From Chrysomallon squamiferum (lineage: Eukaryota > Mollusca > Gastropoda > Neomphalida > Peltospiridae), in the NCBI GenBank assembly GCA_012295275.1, contig CM022666.1, positions 3,760,387 to 3,817,886 on the forward strand: a DNA stretch of 57,500 nucleotides, given 5' to 3'. Both the position numbers and the translations under genes were made by a program. This document shows, piece after piece, positions 1 to 25,069 of the stretch. The notes beneath the pieces were generated by a model. It had not been told where the DNA came from. It searched no databases and was given only the letters and a program-made list of their open reading frames with translations. The stretch's first letter is position 1. The number at the start of each line of letters is the position of its first letter.

Positions 1-720
1 GCCGAATTAGACCGCTAATAGAAGTATTTATTAAGTGTAATCAGTTTATTAAACAAGCACGGTTTAGCTAAGTGAATTCGTTTTGACGTCAATTATACGA
101 TCTTTTTCTCTAACTCCGAAATCGTCGACTGGCTGTCGCAAGTACACGGATCTCCGGTGAAATGCTACGCTGGCATTTTCGGATCAAAATAACGATACTA
201 AAAGCAGAACGTTATTTTTTTCGTTTTATTGACAGCGTCACGAATTATCAAGTTTTGATTTAATAATAATAACTGCTACGATCATTAATACTTCTATTAC
301 AGTTACTGGTATTAATATTAGTACTACTTCTATTTATATTACCGTTATTACTACTAATACTATTATTACTACTACTACAGTTACTACTACTACGATCGTT
401 ATTACTACTACTATTAATACTACTACTACTTCTACTACTACTACTATTACCACGACTAATAACAATAATAATAATAATAAATCAGTTACTATTATTTCTT
501 CTGATGCGACACTTTTATCACTACAACAACATATACTATATCTTTTAGTACAAAAACTACTCCAACAACAACAAATAATCATACAGTAATAACATCAACA
601 ACGACCTCTTCCTTTACTCCTAAGCTTTGAAATGCGCCTATTTTTCTCCGTTACCTGAAAAATGTTTACTGCAATAAAACGTAACGCGGCATTCGAAAAA
701 CAAAAACAAAAAAAGGCAAT
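1..720. other. AT-rich flank, no gene seen
   Basis: No coding signal is visible. Positions 255-590 are a degenerate TAC/TTA trinucleotide tract, so the open frame on the minus strand there is low-complexity and not a gene. A TGACGTCA octamer lies at 84-91. Confidence 0.6.
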
Positions 721-726
721 CTAGCA

Positions 727-879
727 ATGGAACAAAGGGAAAACAAGACGATGATGAACGGCGTGGTCGTGATGTGGCGATACTACGGCGTCACTGATGT
801 GAAAAACAGCGGCGTTTCGCTAAAAGAGACACATAAATTGTGCCCGTTATTGGGGCGAGTGGTTTTCCGTGTTGACTAG
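727..879 (+). CDS. possible 50-residue small ORF, unknown
   Basis: An ATG-to-TAG frame of 50 codons lies in a locally GC-richer, non-repetitive block. The product is basic, begins MEQRENKTMMNGVVVMWRYY and resembles nothing I recognise. No splice sites, signal peptide or membrane segment are evident. It may be a chance frame or part of an unrecognised exon; it is listed only because it is one of the few non-repetitive frames in this flank. Confidence 0.12.
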   Translation: MEQRENKTMMNGVVVMWRYYGVTDVKNSGVSLKETHKLCPLLGRVVFRVD

Positions 880-1319
880 AAAGAAAGAAGAAGAATTGTT
901 ACGGCTTAGCGGTTAGACTACTGGTGATGATCACAAAGACGTGTGGATTAGCGTTACAGTGCCGCAATGGTTGCCGTCTTTTGGCTTTCTCGTTTAAATC
1001 TTGTTTACATACACACGTACGTATATATCTATAAACATACAAAAATACATACACACATAGACATATGTACATACATCATAAACATACACATAAATATATA
1101 GACACATACATATACATACATGCATACAAACAAACACACTTACTTACTTATTGTACTATGTCAGTGCGTTCCGGAATATTGTTTATTTGCAGAGACTAAA
1201 TCAGCCGTACATAAGACAGAGAATATTTAAATCCTAAAAATATATACATATAAACATACACAAATACACAAACATAACCACATGTGCTTAAAAACGTATA
1301 CATGAACGTGTTACTAAGT

Positions 1320-1586
1320 CTGTCTATCTATTTATTCATCTATTTATGTGCCTATCTATCTATTTTTATTTATTTATCTCTCTACGTATCTATGCCTATC
1401 TATCTATCTATCTATCTGTCTATCTGTCTATCTGCCTATCTCTCTATCTATTTTTATTTATTTATCTCCCTACGTATCTTTGCCTACCTATCTATACATC
1501 TATCTGTCTATCTGTCTATCTATCTCTCTATCTATTTTTATTTATTTATCTCTATACGTATCTATGCCTATCTAACTATCTATCTA

Positions 1587-1637
<51 letters not shown>

Positions 1638-1702
1638 ATCTATCTATTTTTATTTATTTATCTCTATACGTATCTATGCCTATCTAACTATCTATCTATC
1701 TA

Positions 1703-1736
<34 letters not shown>

Positions 1737-1815
1737 CATCTCTCTATCTATCTGTCTTTATTTATTTATTTATCTCTCGACGTATCTGTCTATCAATCTT
1801 CATCTCTGTCTCTCT
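1320..1815 (+). repeat. complex TCTA/TGTC minisatellite
   Basis: Mixed TCTA and TGTC tetranucleotides are organised in a longer unit. The segment TATTTTTATTTATTTATCTC recurs at about 1361, 1449, 1533 and 1645 (spacings 88, 84 and 112), usually followed by TACGTATCT and TGCCTATC. Open frames in all three forward phases are by-products of the stop-poor repeat. Confidence 0.85.
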
Positions 1816-2111
1816 TTCGCACACATACATCACAAACAATTGCTTTAATTTATAGCAATTACCATTCCCTCGCGTTGATCACTTTAAGGTGAAAATCTGT
1901 TATATATTTCATTCAGTCCCACAATCCATTTCTCTCGATCTGTTACGTAATCAGTTCTTGGCAGCAGAACTGCTCTTTATTTTTTTTTAATTTTTTTTTT
2001 TTTTTTGGTCTACAGACAAGTGTTCTAATTTAAACAGGCGAGGATCCAGAAATAATTAAAGTAGATGTTAGGTGGGATTGAGTCATTTATTATACAGGTT
2101 TTTGTTTGTCG

Positions 2112-2114
<3 letters not shown>

Positions 2115-2165
<51 letters not shown>

Positions 2166-2203
2166 ACATACACACAGATATACACACACACACAAACACA
2201 CAT
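2115..2203 (+). repeat. (AC)n microsatellite
   Basis: A pure CA run of about 50 bases is followed by interrupted CA. A second short (AC)n lies at about 2440-2468 and an A-tract at 2526-2557. Confidence 0.9.
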
Positions 2204-2437
2204 ACACATATTGCATTTGATAACTATATTTATTTTTATAGTGACGAAACTTTGCTAATAATAAAGTATAAAAGGACGCAGTGAAAAATAAACAAATACC
2301 AGCCTCCGTGCATTTTCACGAATATGTTACATTTTTAATATTATTTATTATTAGGAAAGTTTGGTGGCCTAATCCAAAATAAAGGAGTCACATGGATTTA
2401 ACTAAATATATTTAGATCTTTTAAATTTCAAAACAAC

Positions 2438-2470
<33 letters not shown>

Positions 2471-2522
2471 AAAATGCTCTCTTGAAATAAAAAGTCTTCC
2501 TTTGAAGATTTTCTCAAAGGAG

Positions 2523-2559
<37 letters not shown>

Positions 2560-2722
2560 TAGTTAAAATAGTTTGATGGTGTTTGAAAAGACAGATGCAT
2601 CTTCTTTTTTTCTTCTCTTTTTTATTTTCAAAAACATTTTTATCTTATAATGGCGAATGTGCAGACTATATTACAATGGTTAAGCTCTGATTCCGAGGAG
2701 AAGTTAGTCACTGGTTCGGTAT

Positions 2723-3685
2723 GTTCCCAAAACTGGCAGTCTCCAGATTATGTAATCGGTTTATTCCCGATTCTGGCAGTGAGATTATAACACATCTTAA
2801 TTGGACACGGCAGTTGTTCCATTTCTGGCAGTTTATTTCTCACCCTTACTAATTGGTGTTCCGTCACCTTAGTTGATGGCCCATCACCTTAATTGATGTA
2901 TTTTTGTCCACAATTTGTAGGACAATCAGTCACACTCTACACAAGAAATGTTTTACTCTTCTTTCTGGAAAGAAACAAAAATAGAATTATACAAAGTTTT
3001 GGAAGCTATGTCCTGTGGTGTTGCGTCTCCATACCCGGTCAACAACTTCTTCCTCTTCTCTTCATATATCTTTGGGATACTGGTCAGCTCCTCCCGTGCT
3101 CGCTTCCGCATGGTGTTGGTCAGTAGGTGGACAGCAACTTGGCTCTCATCCGAGGAATGGATGTGGTCTTTACCTCTACTGACCACAGTCCCATCTGGTA
3201 TAGTAGTCACGGTGTCAAGGCACCTCGAATACAAACATCTCCATGGTACCATTCTTGTTACTAATCCGCCGTGCATACCTATATCCATCAAGTATGAGGT
3301 CCGCACCTGGTTTTCTGTCGTCAAAAATTTCTCCCTTCGCAGCCATGATCAAACATAACAAAAATCATGACTGTGCAGTATTTATTTAGGTAGTATTTCC
3401 TGTCACCAAATTATATTTTAATTCATCTTGTTAAAATTGGTATTATTTCCTGTCTCCAAATTTTACTGAGATACAACATTAATTTCATGTCTCCAAACAT
3501 TAATTTTCTTGCAATCTCTGTTCCAGCTCACCTCTGCTCTTCACTGCTCATTAATCTCGTTAATCGCCCTTCTGTTCTTCACACCTCTAAATTGGCCTTA
3601 ATTGCTCACACCAGTTTTCCCATTTCTGGAAGCGGATTATAACACCTCACCGATTACATAATCTGGAGACTGCCAGTTTGGGAAC
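2723..3685. mobile_element. decayed DNA transposon with terminal inverted repeats
   Basis: The left end 2723-2760 and the right end 3649-3685 are near-perfect inverted copies of each other, 38 and 37 nt with a one-base indel. Both outer ends begin GTTCCCAAA and contain CTGGCAGTCTCCAGATT. The interior carries a broken FLYWCH zinc-finger frame on the minus strand. Terminal inverted repeats plus a FLYWCH domain are typical of Mutator-like (MULE) elements in animals; that class assignment is inference. At about 0.96 kb there is no room for a transposase, so the copy is internally deleted or non-autonomous. I found no convincing target-site duplication. Confidence 0.7.
2953..3346 (-). pseudogene. 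frameshifted FLYWCH-type zinc-finger fragment
   Basis: The frame opens at an ATG (3346-3344) and runs through a FLYWCH N-terminal half with a DGYRYARR core, then stops. The second half, with WRC then SRC and a later H-x-H (DHIHSS), continues in another frame to the stop at 2955-2953. The change of frame lies shortly before the WRC motif. FLYWCH fingers bind DNA and are often carried by animal MULE transposons; the location inside terminal inverted repeats supports that origin. The downstream part is basic (KIYEEKRKK). It is most likely non-functional here. Confidence 0.6.
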
Positions 3686-4570
3686 AATCCTCTGCAATAG
3701 ATCAGTATGAATGTTTTCATATTCAATTAGTATCATAAGAATAATTTTATATATGTATATGTTTATATGTTTGTATATGTGCGCGCGTGTGTGTTTGTGT
3801 TTATGTTTGGTGTTGATGTCTGTTATAAAGGGTTTATAAAATATCTTATTTGTTAATGGTAAATAGTGACACTAAAAACAGTCTATTATTAGACAGTCAC
3901 ATGATTTGACTGTAATAATGAAATGTCCTCGTTTATTTTGTTTCAGATTTCGATTTTATATTTCTATTTTTTAAATTTATTTACCTGCTTACTTATATTT
4001 TATTTATACACTTCGTATTATTTCACAGTTATCATATTTATGTTATCTAATGTTTATTTATTGATTGATTCATTCATTCATTTATTTATTTATTTATTTA
4101 TTTATTTTTTATAATTATTATATTTATGTTATCTAATATTTATTTATTCATTTAATTATACATTTATTTATTTATTTATTTAATTTTGCATTTATTAATT
4201 TACTCTTTCTGATGTTATAACTCTTCACAGACTTGTTCACGTTGTTTCAGTTCTGATCTGTTCTTTAAAAGTTGTGTCGCTGCCGTTTCTTTAACAGGCA
4301 GCAAGTTTTATTTTCATCATCGATTTTAGAATATTGAGGGGGGGAAATAAATTATTAACTGTTCACTGATTAATAACAGTTTTAAACTGACGTTACGAAA
4401 TCCCATTTGTCTTTTTTCTTGTTAGAAGCAGGAAATAAGCGATTTTTTTTTTATTTTTATTTTTTTTTTTTTAAATTTATTATTATTTTTTTATCTCTCG
4501 TTCATCTTTAACATCCATAAAAGAAGCAGTGATAAGACAGAAATACATTTGTCTACTTCACTGACGTAAC

Positions 4571-4640
4571 AGTGGTTAGGTCAGTGAACTGACTACTGGG
4601 AATTTCAAGGATCGAAGCTTAATACCGGCTGGCTTGTTCA
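4571..4640 (+). mobile_element. possible tRNA-derived SINE head
   Basis: A weak pol III A-box-like stretch (GTGGTTAGGTCAGTGAACTG) is followed about 35 nt later by a B-box-like GGATCGAAGCT. Spacing and order match a tRNA-derived SINE head. No target duplication or defined tail was found. Confidence 0.28.
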
Positions 4641-4795
4641 TCTAAATTGGATAGTGCAGTTCACGTAAATAGGTTAATTATATTCAGCAGTTGTCATGGA
4701 ATATTCATTCTGTATTCTGTACTGTTTTTGACATAAAAAATGTTAAATTATTTTTCAAATCAATGATTATTATTATAACTATATAAAATATATTT

Positions 4796-5155
<360 letters not shown>

Positions 5156-5239
5156 TGCTCTCGTACTATTCCTGAATCTGTTTATCTACATATGTATCAG
5201 CATTTCTGTATATCTGCCTATATATCTATGTCTATCTCT

Positions 5240-7555
5240 CTATCTGTCTATGTATCTTTATTTCTCTTTATCTAAAATAATTTTCTCTGTCTTTATGCCC
5301 TCTGTTCTTTACCCTTTTATGATCTTCCTGTCATTCATTCTTTCTGTCCATTCTCCTTTCTTTCTGTCTTTCGTACTTCCCTTCCTTCTTTCTCCTTCTT
5401 TCCTTCCATTTAACCAACAAATCGTAATATCAATAAACGAAATCACATTAAACCGCAAAATCCTTCAAATCTCCAAACAGCGATGACTATGTTAAAAAAA
5501 AAATATATATATATATATATATATCCCTAAGCTACAGATAACACTGTTTTTTTTAGACGTAGACTTAGGTATGCTACGGTATTTGTCTAGTGTCCACTTC
5601 ACTGTTGTGTGTCTGTAACTTGATGCTGAGAAGTGTAGAAAGCAGATAGCAGGAATCTCGATTCTTGCAAGGATTGAGTTTCCAAAGTTCAATGCTTTTT
5701 TTTTTTTTTTGGTCAAACGCGTCATTAACCTAAAAACGACAGAACAAAACAAAGAAAAAAAATACAAGAAAAAAAAAAAAAAACTTTGACTCATTTGTCT
5801 TAGAGAGATTTTGAACAGAGTGGCTTGACAGTCTAAATCTCTCTGAAGTATCGACACGAATTTTTATAACGTCCGTTATTTTTTTTTTTCGTTTTTTTTT
5901 TTAATGTTTTGGGGTTTGATTTTTAAAACCGTTTATTATTATAGTGCTGGAATTTGTGATCATTCTGAAACCACTGGACGGAATTTTGGTAAAGACAATT
6001 TGTTCAGGATTCACTTATGTAAGTGTTTTTTTTTAATTTATTTTTATTTTAATTTATTTTTTATTTTTTATATTATTTTATTTTTTTTATTTTTTTTATT
6101 TTTTTTATTTTTCATAAATTATCGTATTTATGATATTTTTATTAAATTGTTCGAAAGTAACCACACATTTTGGTTATCTGGTAGGTTTTTTTTTTCGTTT
6201 TGTTATTGGTGTTTTTACTGTATTTAAATCTTCTACTTAACGCTGGAATTCAAAAACTTTGGCTCGATTTTTCTCAGACATTTTATTATGGTTTCATTTA
6301 TGTAAGAGTTTTCATATGCATTTTTTGACCGATTTGGTTGTGTATTGTACTAAAATAACAAGACTATGTGCTGACTTGTATATGTGTTGTTGTTGTAGTT
6401 GTTGTTGCTGGTGTTTTTATATCGCATGCATAGCTCTAGAAGTTTTGTTCATTCTGAAATACTGGCCAAGCATTGAAAAATGAGAAACTTTTTTATTCGT
6501 GTGAATTTATTTGCTTAACTTTTGTTTTTGTTGTTTTGTTGTATTTGTTTTTAATGATCTTTATTATAAGACATAGTAATTCTAAGACATAGTAATTATT
6601 TCATAATCTCTGTTTGTTAAATCTGAAGCATTTTGGAGATGAAACGTTTTTGGAGCTGGAACATTTTTGCCTTGTTTGGGTTTTTAATGTTTGATACTTT
6701 TCTTTTCATTATTTTTAAATGAATACATCATAACCTTCATTCATTTTTATTTTTTCTTTTTCTTTTTCTTATTCTTATAAGTATATTCACAGATGTTAGT
6801 CTGATATTGAAATAAATTTTACTATTTACATCAATTTTGCAATCTCTTACGTTTCCAAAATGCTGGGCCCAACAGAATGTTTTGTTTTGTTGTTGTTGTT
6901 TTTTTAAATCATGGATTTTTGTTCTGAAACTTTGTATTATTCAGAAATATTAACAAGATTTTCCACATTGAAAGCCCGTTTTTAATTTACTTATGTAGTT
7001 AGGTTGTAAATCAAAGTTTCATATTCATAATTTTCTCTTTTTCATTATTTCAGTTGACCAAGAAGACATTTTTTGTTTATTCATTTATGCAAATACAGCA
7101 TATTTATATTTTTTTTGTAATTTATGGCTTTTGGAAATATGATCAAGAATTTTCAAAAGACAATTTATTTTCTGACTTATATATATATATTTTTTTTTTT
7201 TGTTTGTTTGTTTGTTTTAATCCTTTTTAACGTATTAATTGTTTTGTCACTTTTGGTAATTTTCAATATAGACTCAAATTTCAATAAAGACGTTTTTAAA
7301 TTCACTTTTGATAATATATTTAAAATACATACTATCATATTTAAAATTCTGTAATTTATTGGTATTTCAAATAATATTTATAGGCTAAATTGTCACAGAC
7401 AGATTTGTGAGGTTCTTCTTTTTTGGGGTGGGGTGTTTGGTGCAGGATGGGTGTTTGTTTGTTTGTCTATTTTTGTAATTTATTTTAAATTTATTTTTTG
7501 TTGTTTTTGTTGTTTCATGAGGTTTTGTTTATTTGTTCCCATACCAATATGCCTG
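5240..7555. other. T-rich non-coding sequence with degenerate repeats
   Basis: No gene is supported. The phrases CATTCTGAAA..ACTGG (about 5958 and 6447) and ACTTATGTAAG or ATTTATGTAAG (about 6013 and 6295) recur loosely, suggesting an old diverged tandem repeat. Poly-T tracts account for the open frames. Confidence 0.5.
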
Positions 7556-7559
7556 TAAT

Positions 7560-8034
<475 letters not shown>

Positions 8035-8250
8035 AAGTAATTTTCTTAAAGGAATAGACAGGAACATTTTTTTTAGTTTGTTGAAATACAGTTATTTTCT
8101 TTTCTTTCATTTCTGCTTTCAACTCAACAAACTGATCGTAAACATTCGAAACCAGCAACAAATCATGACGACACAGTCATAAATATAAAAACATGTTGTC
8201 AATAATAAATAGCATTTTCTGTGTTTGATATGTTACACAACTCATATATC

Positions 8251-8287
<37 letters not shown>

Positions 8288-10538
8288 CTTCAATTGAAAC
8301 ATCAAAAACAAAAAATAAAATAAAATAAATATTTTTGTTAACCGCAATATAGCTTGTAAAAAAAAAAAAATTAAAAAAAATTAAAATAAAATTTAAAAAG
8401 ATCCATACATTTGAAACATGATATAAATATATAATCCCCCCCTCATAATATTTTTTTTTTTTTTTTTTTTTTGTTACGAGTACGGATTGTTAACAAACGT
8501 TAAATGACTTTATTCAAGAATCCTGGACTGTATGCTAAAATTAGTGTTTGTTTGTTAGAAGGTTTGTGGAAAAAAGACGACAACGAGGCTTGGTCTTAAA
8601 CTTTGCTCATACTGTCCGATACCTGGGTTAGATCTGTGCTCCTGTCGATCTTGTGATGACGACTTAACCATCAAGACAGGTGAAAATGAAAACTGCTGGT
8701 TAATGAAACGTTACAGAGAAATACTTCTGCTTGGTGTAACGTTTTAGCCCTGACGGTCGTAACAAATGGTTTATATACATTTTGGATTCTTATATATTCT
8801 GCTTGTCGTTGTTTTATTTTTATTTTTATTTGATTATTATTATTATTATTATTATTATCATTATTATTATAGTTATTATTATTATTATTATTGTTGATGT
8901 TATTATTATTATTCTTTTTTTTTTTTTTTTTTTTGCTAAGATGTAAGAATAGTGATACAAAGAAATAGTCAAAACATCCCATTTTATACATTTATTTATA
9001 GCTACTTCATCTGCTTCTTATAGAAATGTACTTTTAGTGGTATACAAACAGTATAGACTATATAGGTGCTTGTTTTTAATATCGGGTTTTTGTATTTTTC
9101 TGTTCCATAGTTTTATTTTTCTTCAGTCAGGATTAAAAAAAAAAAAAAAAGTCCCTCGCGACTGACGTCATCGTTTTAAAACACCGTATTGATTACGTCA
9201 TACATTTCTCAGCGTTAAGATTTCTAGAACTAGTCTCATCTGTGTGAATCTGTTGACAGAGTTTGCGTGAGTGAGTGAGTGAAAAATTAACGAGTTAATC
9301 AGAACAAGCTGTTGTGAAGCACGCCTGCGTCAGTGGTGCTCTCTGACGAAGCTAGGGGACGTGTCTGTCGCAGGAAAAGATCGGGTATGTACGTTCCTTT
9401 TGAAAATACACATATTTCTGATCATGCAAAAATTACCCTTTTTTTTATATATAATGCCCGAAAAGGGCTTTTTTTTTACGAGAGTTATGCAAGCCTGCTT
9501 CCTAATTATTATTATTCGTCTGAATTACAGATGTTTAATGTGTGAATTAGAACGGCCTGAGATCTCTCGGCTCAGCAGAAAAAATCTTCTAAAGCTGCGT
9601 TCACACATAAGCATTTGATCAGTCTGGTTACGGCAAACTTAACGACACTGCGTCATAATGTTTAATGTTTTCTAATTCCGTGCGAAATGAAATGATCTAA
9701 GCAAACTGGTGAATTCATTGTTTATGACTGACTACGTCAGACTTACATTGTAGTTTTTGGCATTGTCGTCGTTGTTGTCACGAATATTTCCATTACTGTC
9801 ATTATTATTGTTGTTGTTGTTGTTGTTTTAGTTGTTGCTATTGTTATTATAATAATTATCATCATCGTCATTTATTTATTTATTTATTTATTTTATTTAT
9901 TTATTTGTCTGTCTTTATATATATATATCTGTCTGCTCATCTGTATATCACACTTTTTATTTTATTACTAAGACAAACAACGACAAATGTTCGTGATCTG
10001 TCAGTCTGTGTGTCTGTCTATCCCTTTATGTATCTATCATTATTTGTACTTTATTATTAAGACAAACAGCGTAATACATACATATATAATTATATACTTT
10101 ATACAAATAGAACTCTAGAAAGGCTTTAAAAGAAACTAACAGATCAAGCTGTGGTAACTTTAAATCAGTTAGTGTGAAAGCGGCTTAAGGTAAAGTGAAG
10201 GCGTGTGCGTTTCAGCACTTTGTTGTTCAGTGGTTTCAGATAACAAAACTGGTAACGTGAAGACTTTATTCTAGAAAGTTTCAAAGAGCTGAGAGCGAGA
10301 CAACTATAAACCCATTGTCGCCGTCGTTGTATGTTCTGTTGATAATGTAGTTTGAAGGAAGGATTCCTTTTGTGCTTTTTTTTTTTCTCGTGGTAGTTAT
10401 GAAAAAGTATTATGAAGTTTTGTTGTGAGATATAAAATAGACAGTACATGCTCGAGGCGTTTTAAGGTTTTCAGAAGAACTTGCTTATGCAGCACATTTC
10501 TGTATTTCTGCCAGAAGGCCCAGTGGATTCAGCAATGA
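8035..10538. other. upstream flank of the cholinesterase gene
   Basis: It contains poly-A/T tracts (8257-8284, 8450-8472), an ATT tract (8826-8920) and a non-repetitive, CpG-containing block at about 9150-9400. That block holds a TGACGTCA site and is the best-looking place for an upstream promoter or untranslated first exon of the cholinesterase gene, but no transcript boundary can be fixed from sequence. Confidence 0.4.
9163..9170. promoter_or_regulatory. palindromic CRE octamer
   Basis: A perfect TGACGTCA, the consensus for CREB/ATF factors, is followed 15-20 nt on by a half-site TTACGTCA. It lies 1.9 kb upstream of the cholinesterase start codon. Function is inferred from the motif only. 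Confidence 0.35.
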
Positions 10539-10539
10539 G

Positions 10540-10730
10540 TGTATGTATGTATGTATGTATGTATGTATGTATGTATGTATGTATGTATGTATGTATGTAT
10601 GTATGTATATATGTATGTATGTATGTAAGTATGTATATGTATGTATGTATATGTATGTGTATGTATATATGTATGTATGTATATATGTATGTATGTATGT
10701 AAATATGTATGTATGTATGCATGCATGCAT
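10540..10730 (+). repeat. (GTAT)n microsatellite
   Basis: A pure GTAT run of about 70 nt grades into GTATAT and GCAT variants. The long frames on both strands here are repeat artefacts. Confidence 0.95.
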
Positions 10731-11055
10731 CTATCGTACGTATGTATTTTTGTATGTATTTATCTACGTATATATCTATGTAAATAATGCCGTTGCTTAA
10801 TTATATATCTACGAATACATAAAATAATAAGAAACACGTGTTGGTTTTTTTTATGTATATTATGATGATACTGTACAGATGTTGACAACAGGTTATTATT
10901 TTTACATATTGTAACCTCAGTCTTATTTTGTTAAGCGCACTGCGGTCATTGAATTTTATGAAAGAAAGAAAAGCGAAAAATATACAATTAAATTATTTTA
11001 TTAATTTTTAATTATTATTATTATCATTATTATTATTTTTTTTTAATCTTTTCAG

Positions 11056-11094
11056 GGCCCGTTGCGAGTGTAAGCGGAAGTGACGTCATGTAAC
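11056..11094 (+). promoter_or_regulatory. cholinesterase 5' UTR end with start-stop uORF
   Basis: A pyrimidine-rich stretch ending TTTTCAG at 11055 is a good splice acceptor, so the coding exon appears to carry 39 nt of leader. The leader contains TGACGTCA (11081-11088) and an ATG immediately followed by TAA (11088-11093), one base before the main ATG at 11095. Such start-stop elements stall or divert initiating ribosomes in known cases; here that is inference. Confidence 0.5.
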
Positions 11095-22233
<11,139 letters not shown>

Positions 22234-22347
22234 CGTCACCGGAAGTAGTAGATCTGGCCAGGCGAAATTGTCGTCTGCTTTTGAGAAAACATGTCCATCT
22301 ATTGATACCAAGATTATTTCAGAATTAACAAAATCTACGACAATGGC

Positions 22348-22383
<36 letters not shown>

Positions 22384-23060
22384 GCAATAATAATAATAAT
22401 AAGGGCGGCCACACTTCAGTTTCAAGCAATACTTTTTTGAAAATGAGATATAAAAAATAATAATAATAATCAGTTATTGTTTCGGGAGGTTTGGGATGGT
22501 TGTTATATTTTCGTTGTGTTCTTTTCACTTTTCAATTTTCACTTTTTTTTTTTTTTTTTTTTTTTAAATATTTTATCAAAAGTTGTATTTAAAATGCAAT
22601 TCAAACAGCGTACTGTGTCTGAAAGACAGTAGATTACACACAATACTTATTTCACAGCTATAAAACACCAGCGTTTCTTTAATAAATTACCAGTCTTTCA
22701 TTTGGTTTGTCATTTAAATTTCTAGCATGGGTCCTAAACAGACAGGCCAATGGGGTCGATGCAGCAATAGACAGGAAAGGGCTGGGACGGATTTGAAATT
22801 AACTGCGTAAATTTTTAATTCTGTCAATAAGAATAGTATGAAGTTACTAATTATAGGTAGGTCTACATCGGCGTTACAGTTTATTTTTTCTCTTTTTAGA
22901 GTGGTTTAAAACTCAGGTATAAAATATATATCAATAGTAAGAAAGAAAAAAAAAAAAGAAAAGTTTCCTCAGGAAGAAAGAAGTAATCCTTTATTGAACA
23001 TTTATATACAATTTCTAGTGTATGTCATTGTACATATGCACATAAACATGTTTTGTGTCG

Positions 23061-23066
23061 AATAAA
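23061..23066 (+). terminator. candidate ACHE polyadenylation signal
   Basis: A canonical AATAAA about 830 nt after the stop codon, followed by a T/GT-rich stretch. Earlier AATAAA-like hexamers occur near 22681, so the exact site is uncertain. Confidence 0.5.
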
Positions 23067-23117
23067 GATATACCTCATACTCTTTGTTCGTTTCCATTTC
23101 CTAATAAACCAACATTA

Positions 23118-23330
23118 CCGGTTGTTGTTTTTTGTTGTAAATAATAAAAATAAAAAAATAAAATAAAACTACGTTACCATTTCTTGTAAAATTATCTTTT
23201 CCCTGTAATATAACTTTGCCGTTTCTTTTAAAATTGACTTCTTTTTTTTTTTTCCCTGTAAAACGACGCTTATATTTCTTGTAAAATAAACTTTTTCCCG
23301 GAAAATGACGTACCATTTCCTATAAACTCG
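23118..23330 (-). repeat. ~45 bp diverged minisatellite
   Basis: Units of 42-50 nt follow the pattern CCATTTCTTGTAAAAT..CTTTTTCCCTGTAAAA..ACG, about four copies. The minus-strand frame through it is repetitive and not convincing as a gene. Confidence 0.65.
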
Positions 23331-23501
23331 AGGTTTATCTAATTTTAATTTATTTTAATAAAATTAGAATTATTGTTTTTTCTTACTGAACTGGCTGTTA
23401 GGTATAAAACGACATAACCATTTGGCATTTCCTATATATATATATATCTAAAAAAAAAAAAAATTAAAAAAAAAAGTTTGTTTGTTTGTTTGTTTGTTTT
23501 G

Positions 23502-23561
<60 letters not shown>

Positions 23562-24277
23562 ATTATTGTTGTTGTTATTATTATTTAATATTTAATATTT
23601 CTTATTTAGTTTTAAATATATGTTATGAATTATGTTTAATATTTGTAAGACATGCCAATGACTGTCGTTGTTAAACCGTATTTCCTACAAGATACAGAAT
23701 TTATAAATAGTAATTTCCTCTTCTTTTTTATCTTCTTATTTTTTTATGAAACCAGTTTCTAAGTTAAGCTATTTGCCACGCGTAATTAAACTCAGCTGCG
23801 AAAATGTGGATGTTTATAATAGACATTTGTTATTACAAAGATAAACAATTTCTTGTAAACAGTCATTCCTTTTTTTTTTTTCTTTATTCTTTTTTGTAAT
23901 TGTTTTCTTTGTTAAAACTAGTTATTAAGTTGAGTTCTTTGCCATTGTAACAAGAATCGCAATTAAGTTTCAGTTTGTCGATCACTTTCAAGTTGTAAAT
24001 ATAAAAATACTTACAGATATTTTGACACTCGAAATCGTTAACACTTTTCACGTGTATGTTTTTTCTGTTTTCGAAATCTGCTGCTACCATTTCACAAGCT
24101 GTCGATTATTAACAGCAAGGAGTCTTTTTTTTTTTTTTCTTTTGTATTCCTTTTCAGAGATGGAAAAGACATAAGTCTGTTATCGCGCTTGTTTTGGAGT
24201 ACTTGTTGGAACGGTACATAACCAGTGACGCGAAAAATAGTGTGGTCGTAAACATTCTTTTTTCATTTCTTCTTTAT

Positions 24278-24308
<31 letters not shown>

Positions 24309-24490
24309 CTTTCTTTCTTTTCTTATTAAAGGCACTGTATTATTATTATTATCTCTTCGCTTTTTTTAATATCCGCACAACCCATTGTATTAATGAACTA
24401 TTAAATATCTGTGGTAAAGATCGCTTTGAGACATGTCGAAAGAGAAAGTAACGATTAAAGTATAGGTATAGGTAGAAGTGTAATCGATTT

Positions 24491-24528
<38 letters not shown>

Positions 24529-24974
24529 ATCTTAAATAGAATATCTAAAACACTAAGTGGGAAAATTTCCGGGTAGGAAAATCGGTTGTTCATCAATCAT
24601 TTACGACAAAGTCTTAACAGACATTTTTTTTCTTTATAATTATTATCATACTGCGCACAAAAAATTAGGGATATTGAAATTAAAAATACAGTAAGATAAT
24701 ATTTAAAGGAAATACTTCTATTTTAATTAATACACATCGCACTGAAAATCAGAATATATTTTGGAAATGATTTTCGTTTTTGTTTTCCAAATTTTGAGAC
24801 GTTTGTCAACTGTGTTATCAAGACATGAAATTAATGTACATTGTCTATATATTTTTGTGTACAAATTACCCTGAATATAAAAGCGTAAGCGGCGAAAAAG
24901 AAGAAAGTTTTTGAGCTGGATGATAATAGCATTAAATAATACACCAACAGTAAAATATAATTTTATTATAACCA

Positions 24975-25069
<95 letters not shown>

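Noticed and set aside
1284-1892. Long tyrosine/serine/leucine-rich forward frames
   Set aside because: They are translations of TCTA/TGTC tetranucleotides in several phases at once, with no splice sites and no codon bias.
9361-9618. 85-codon frame upstream of ACHE
   Set aside because: Contains T-run-encoded phenylalanines and has no family resemblance; the region is more plausibly untranslated or regulatory.
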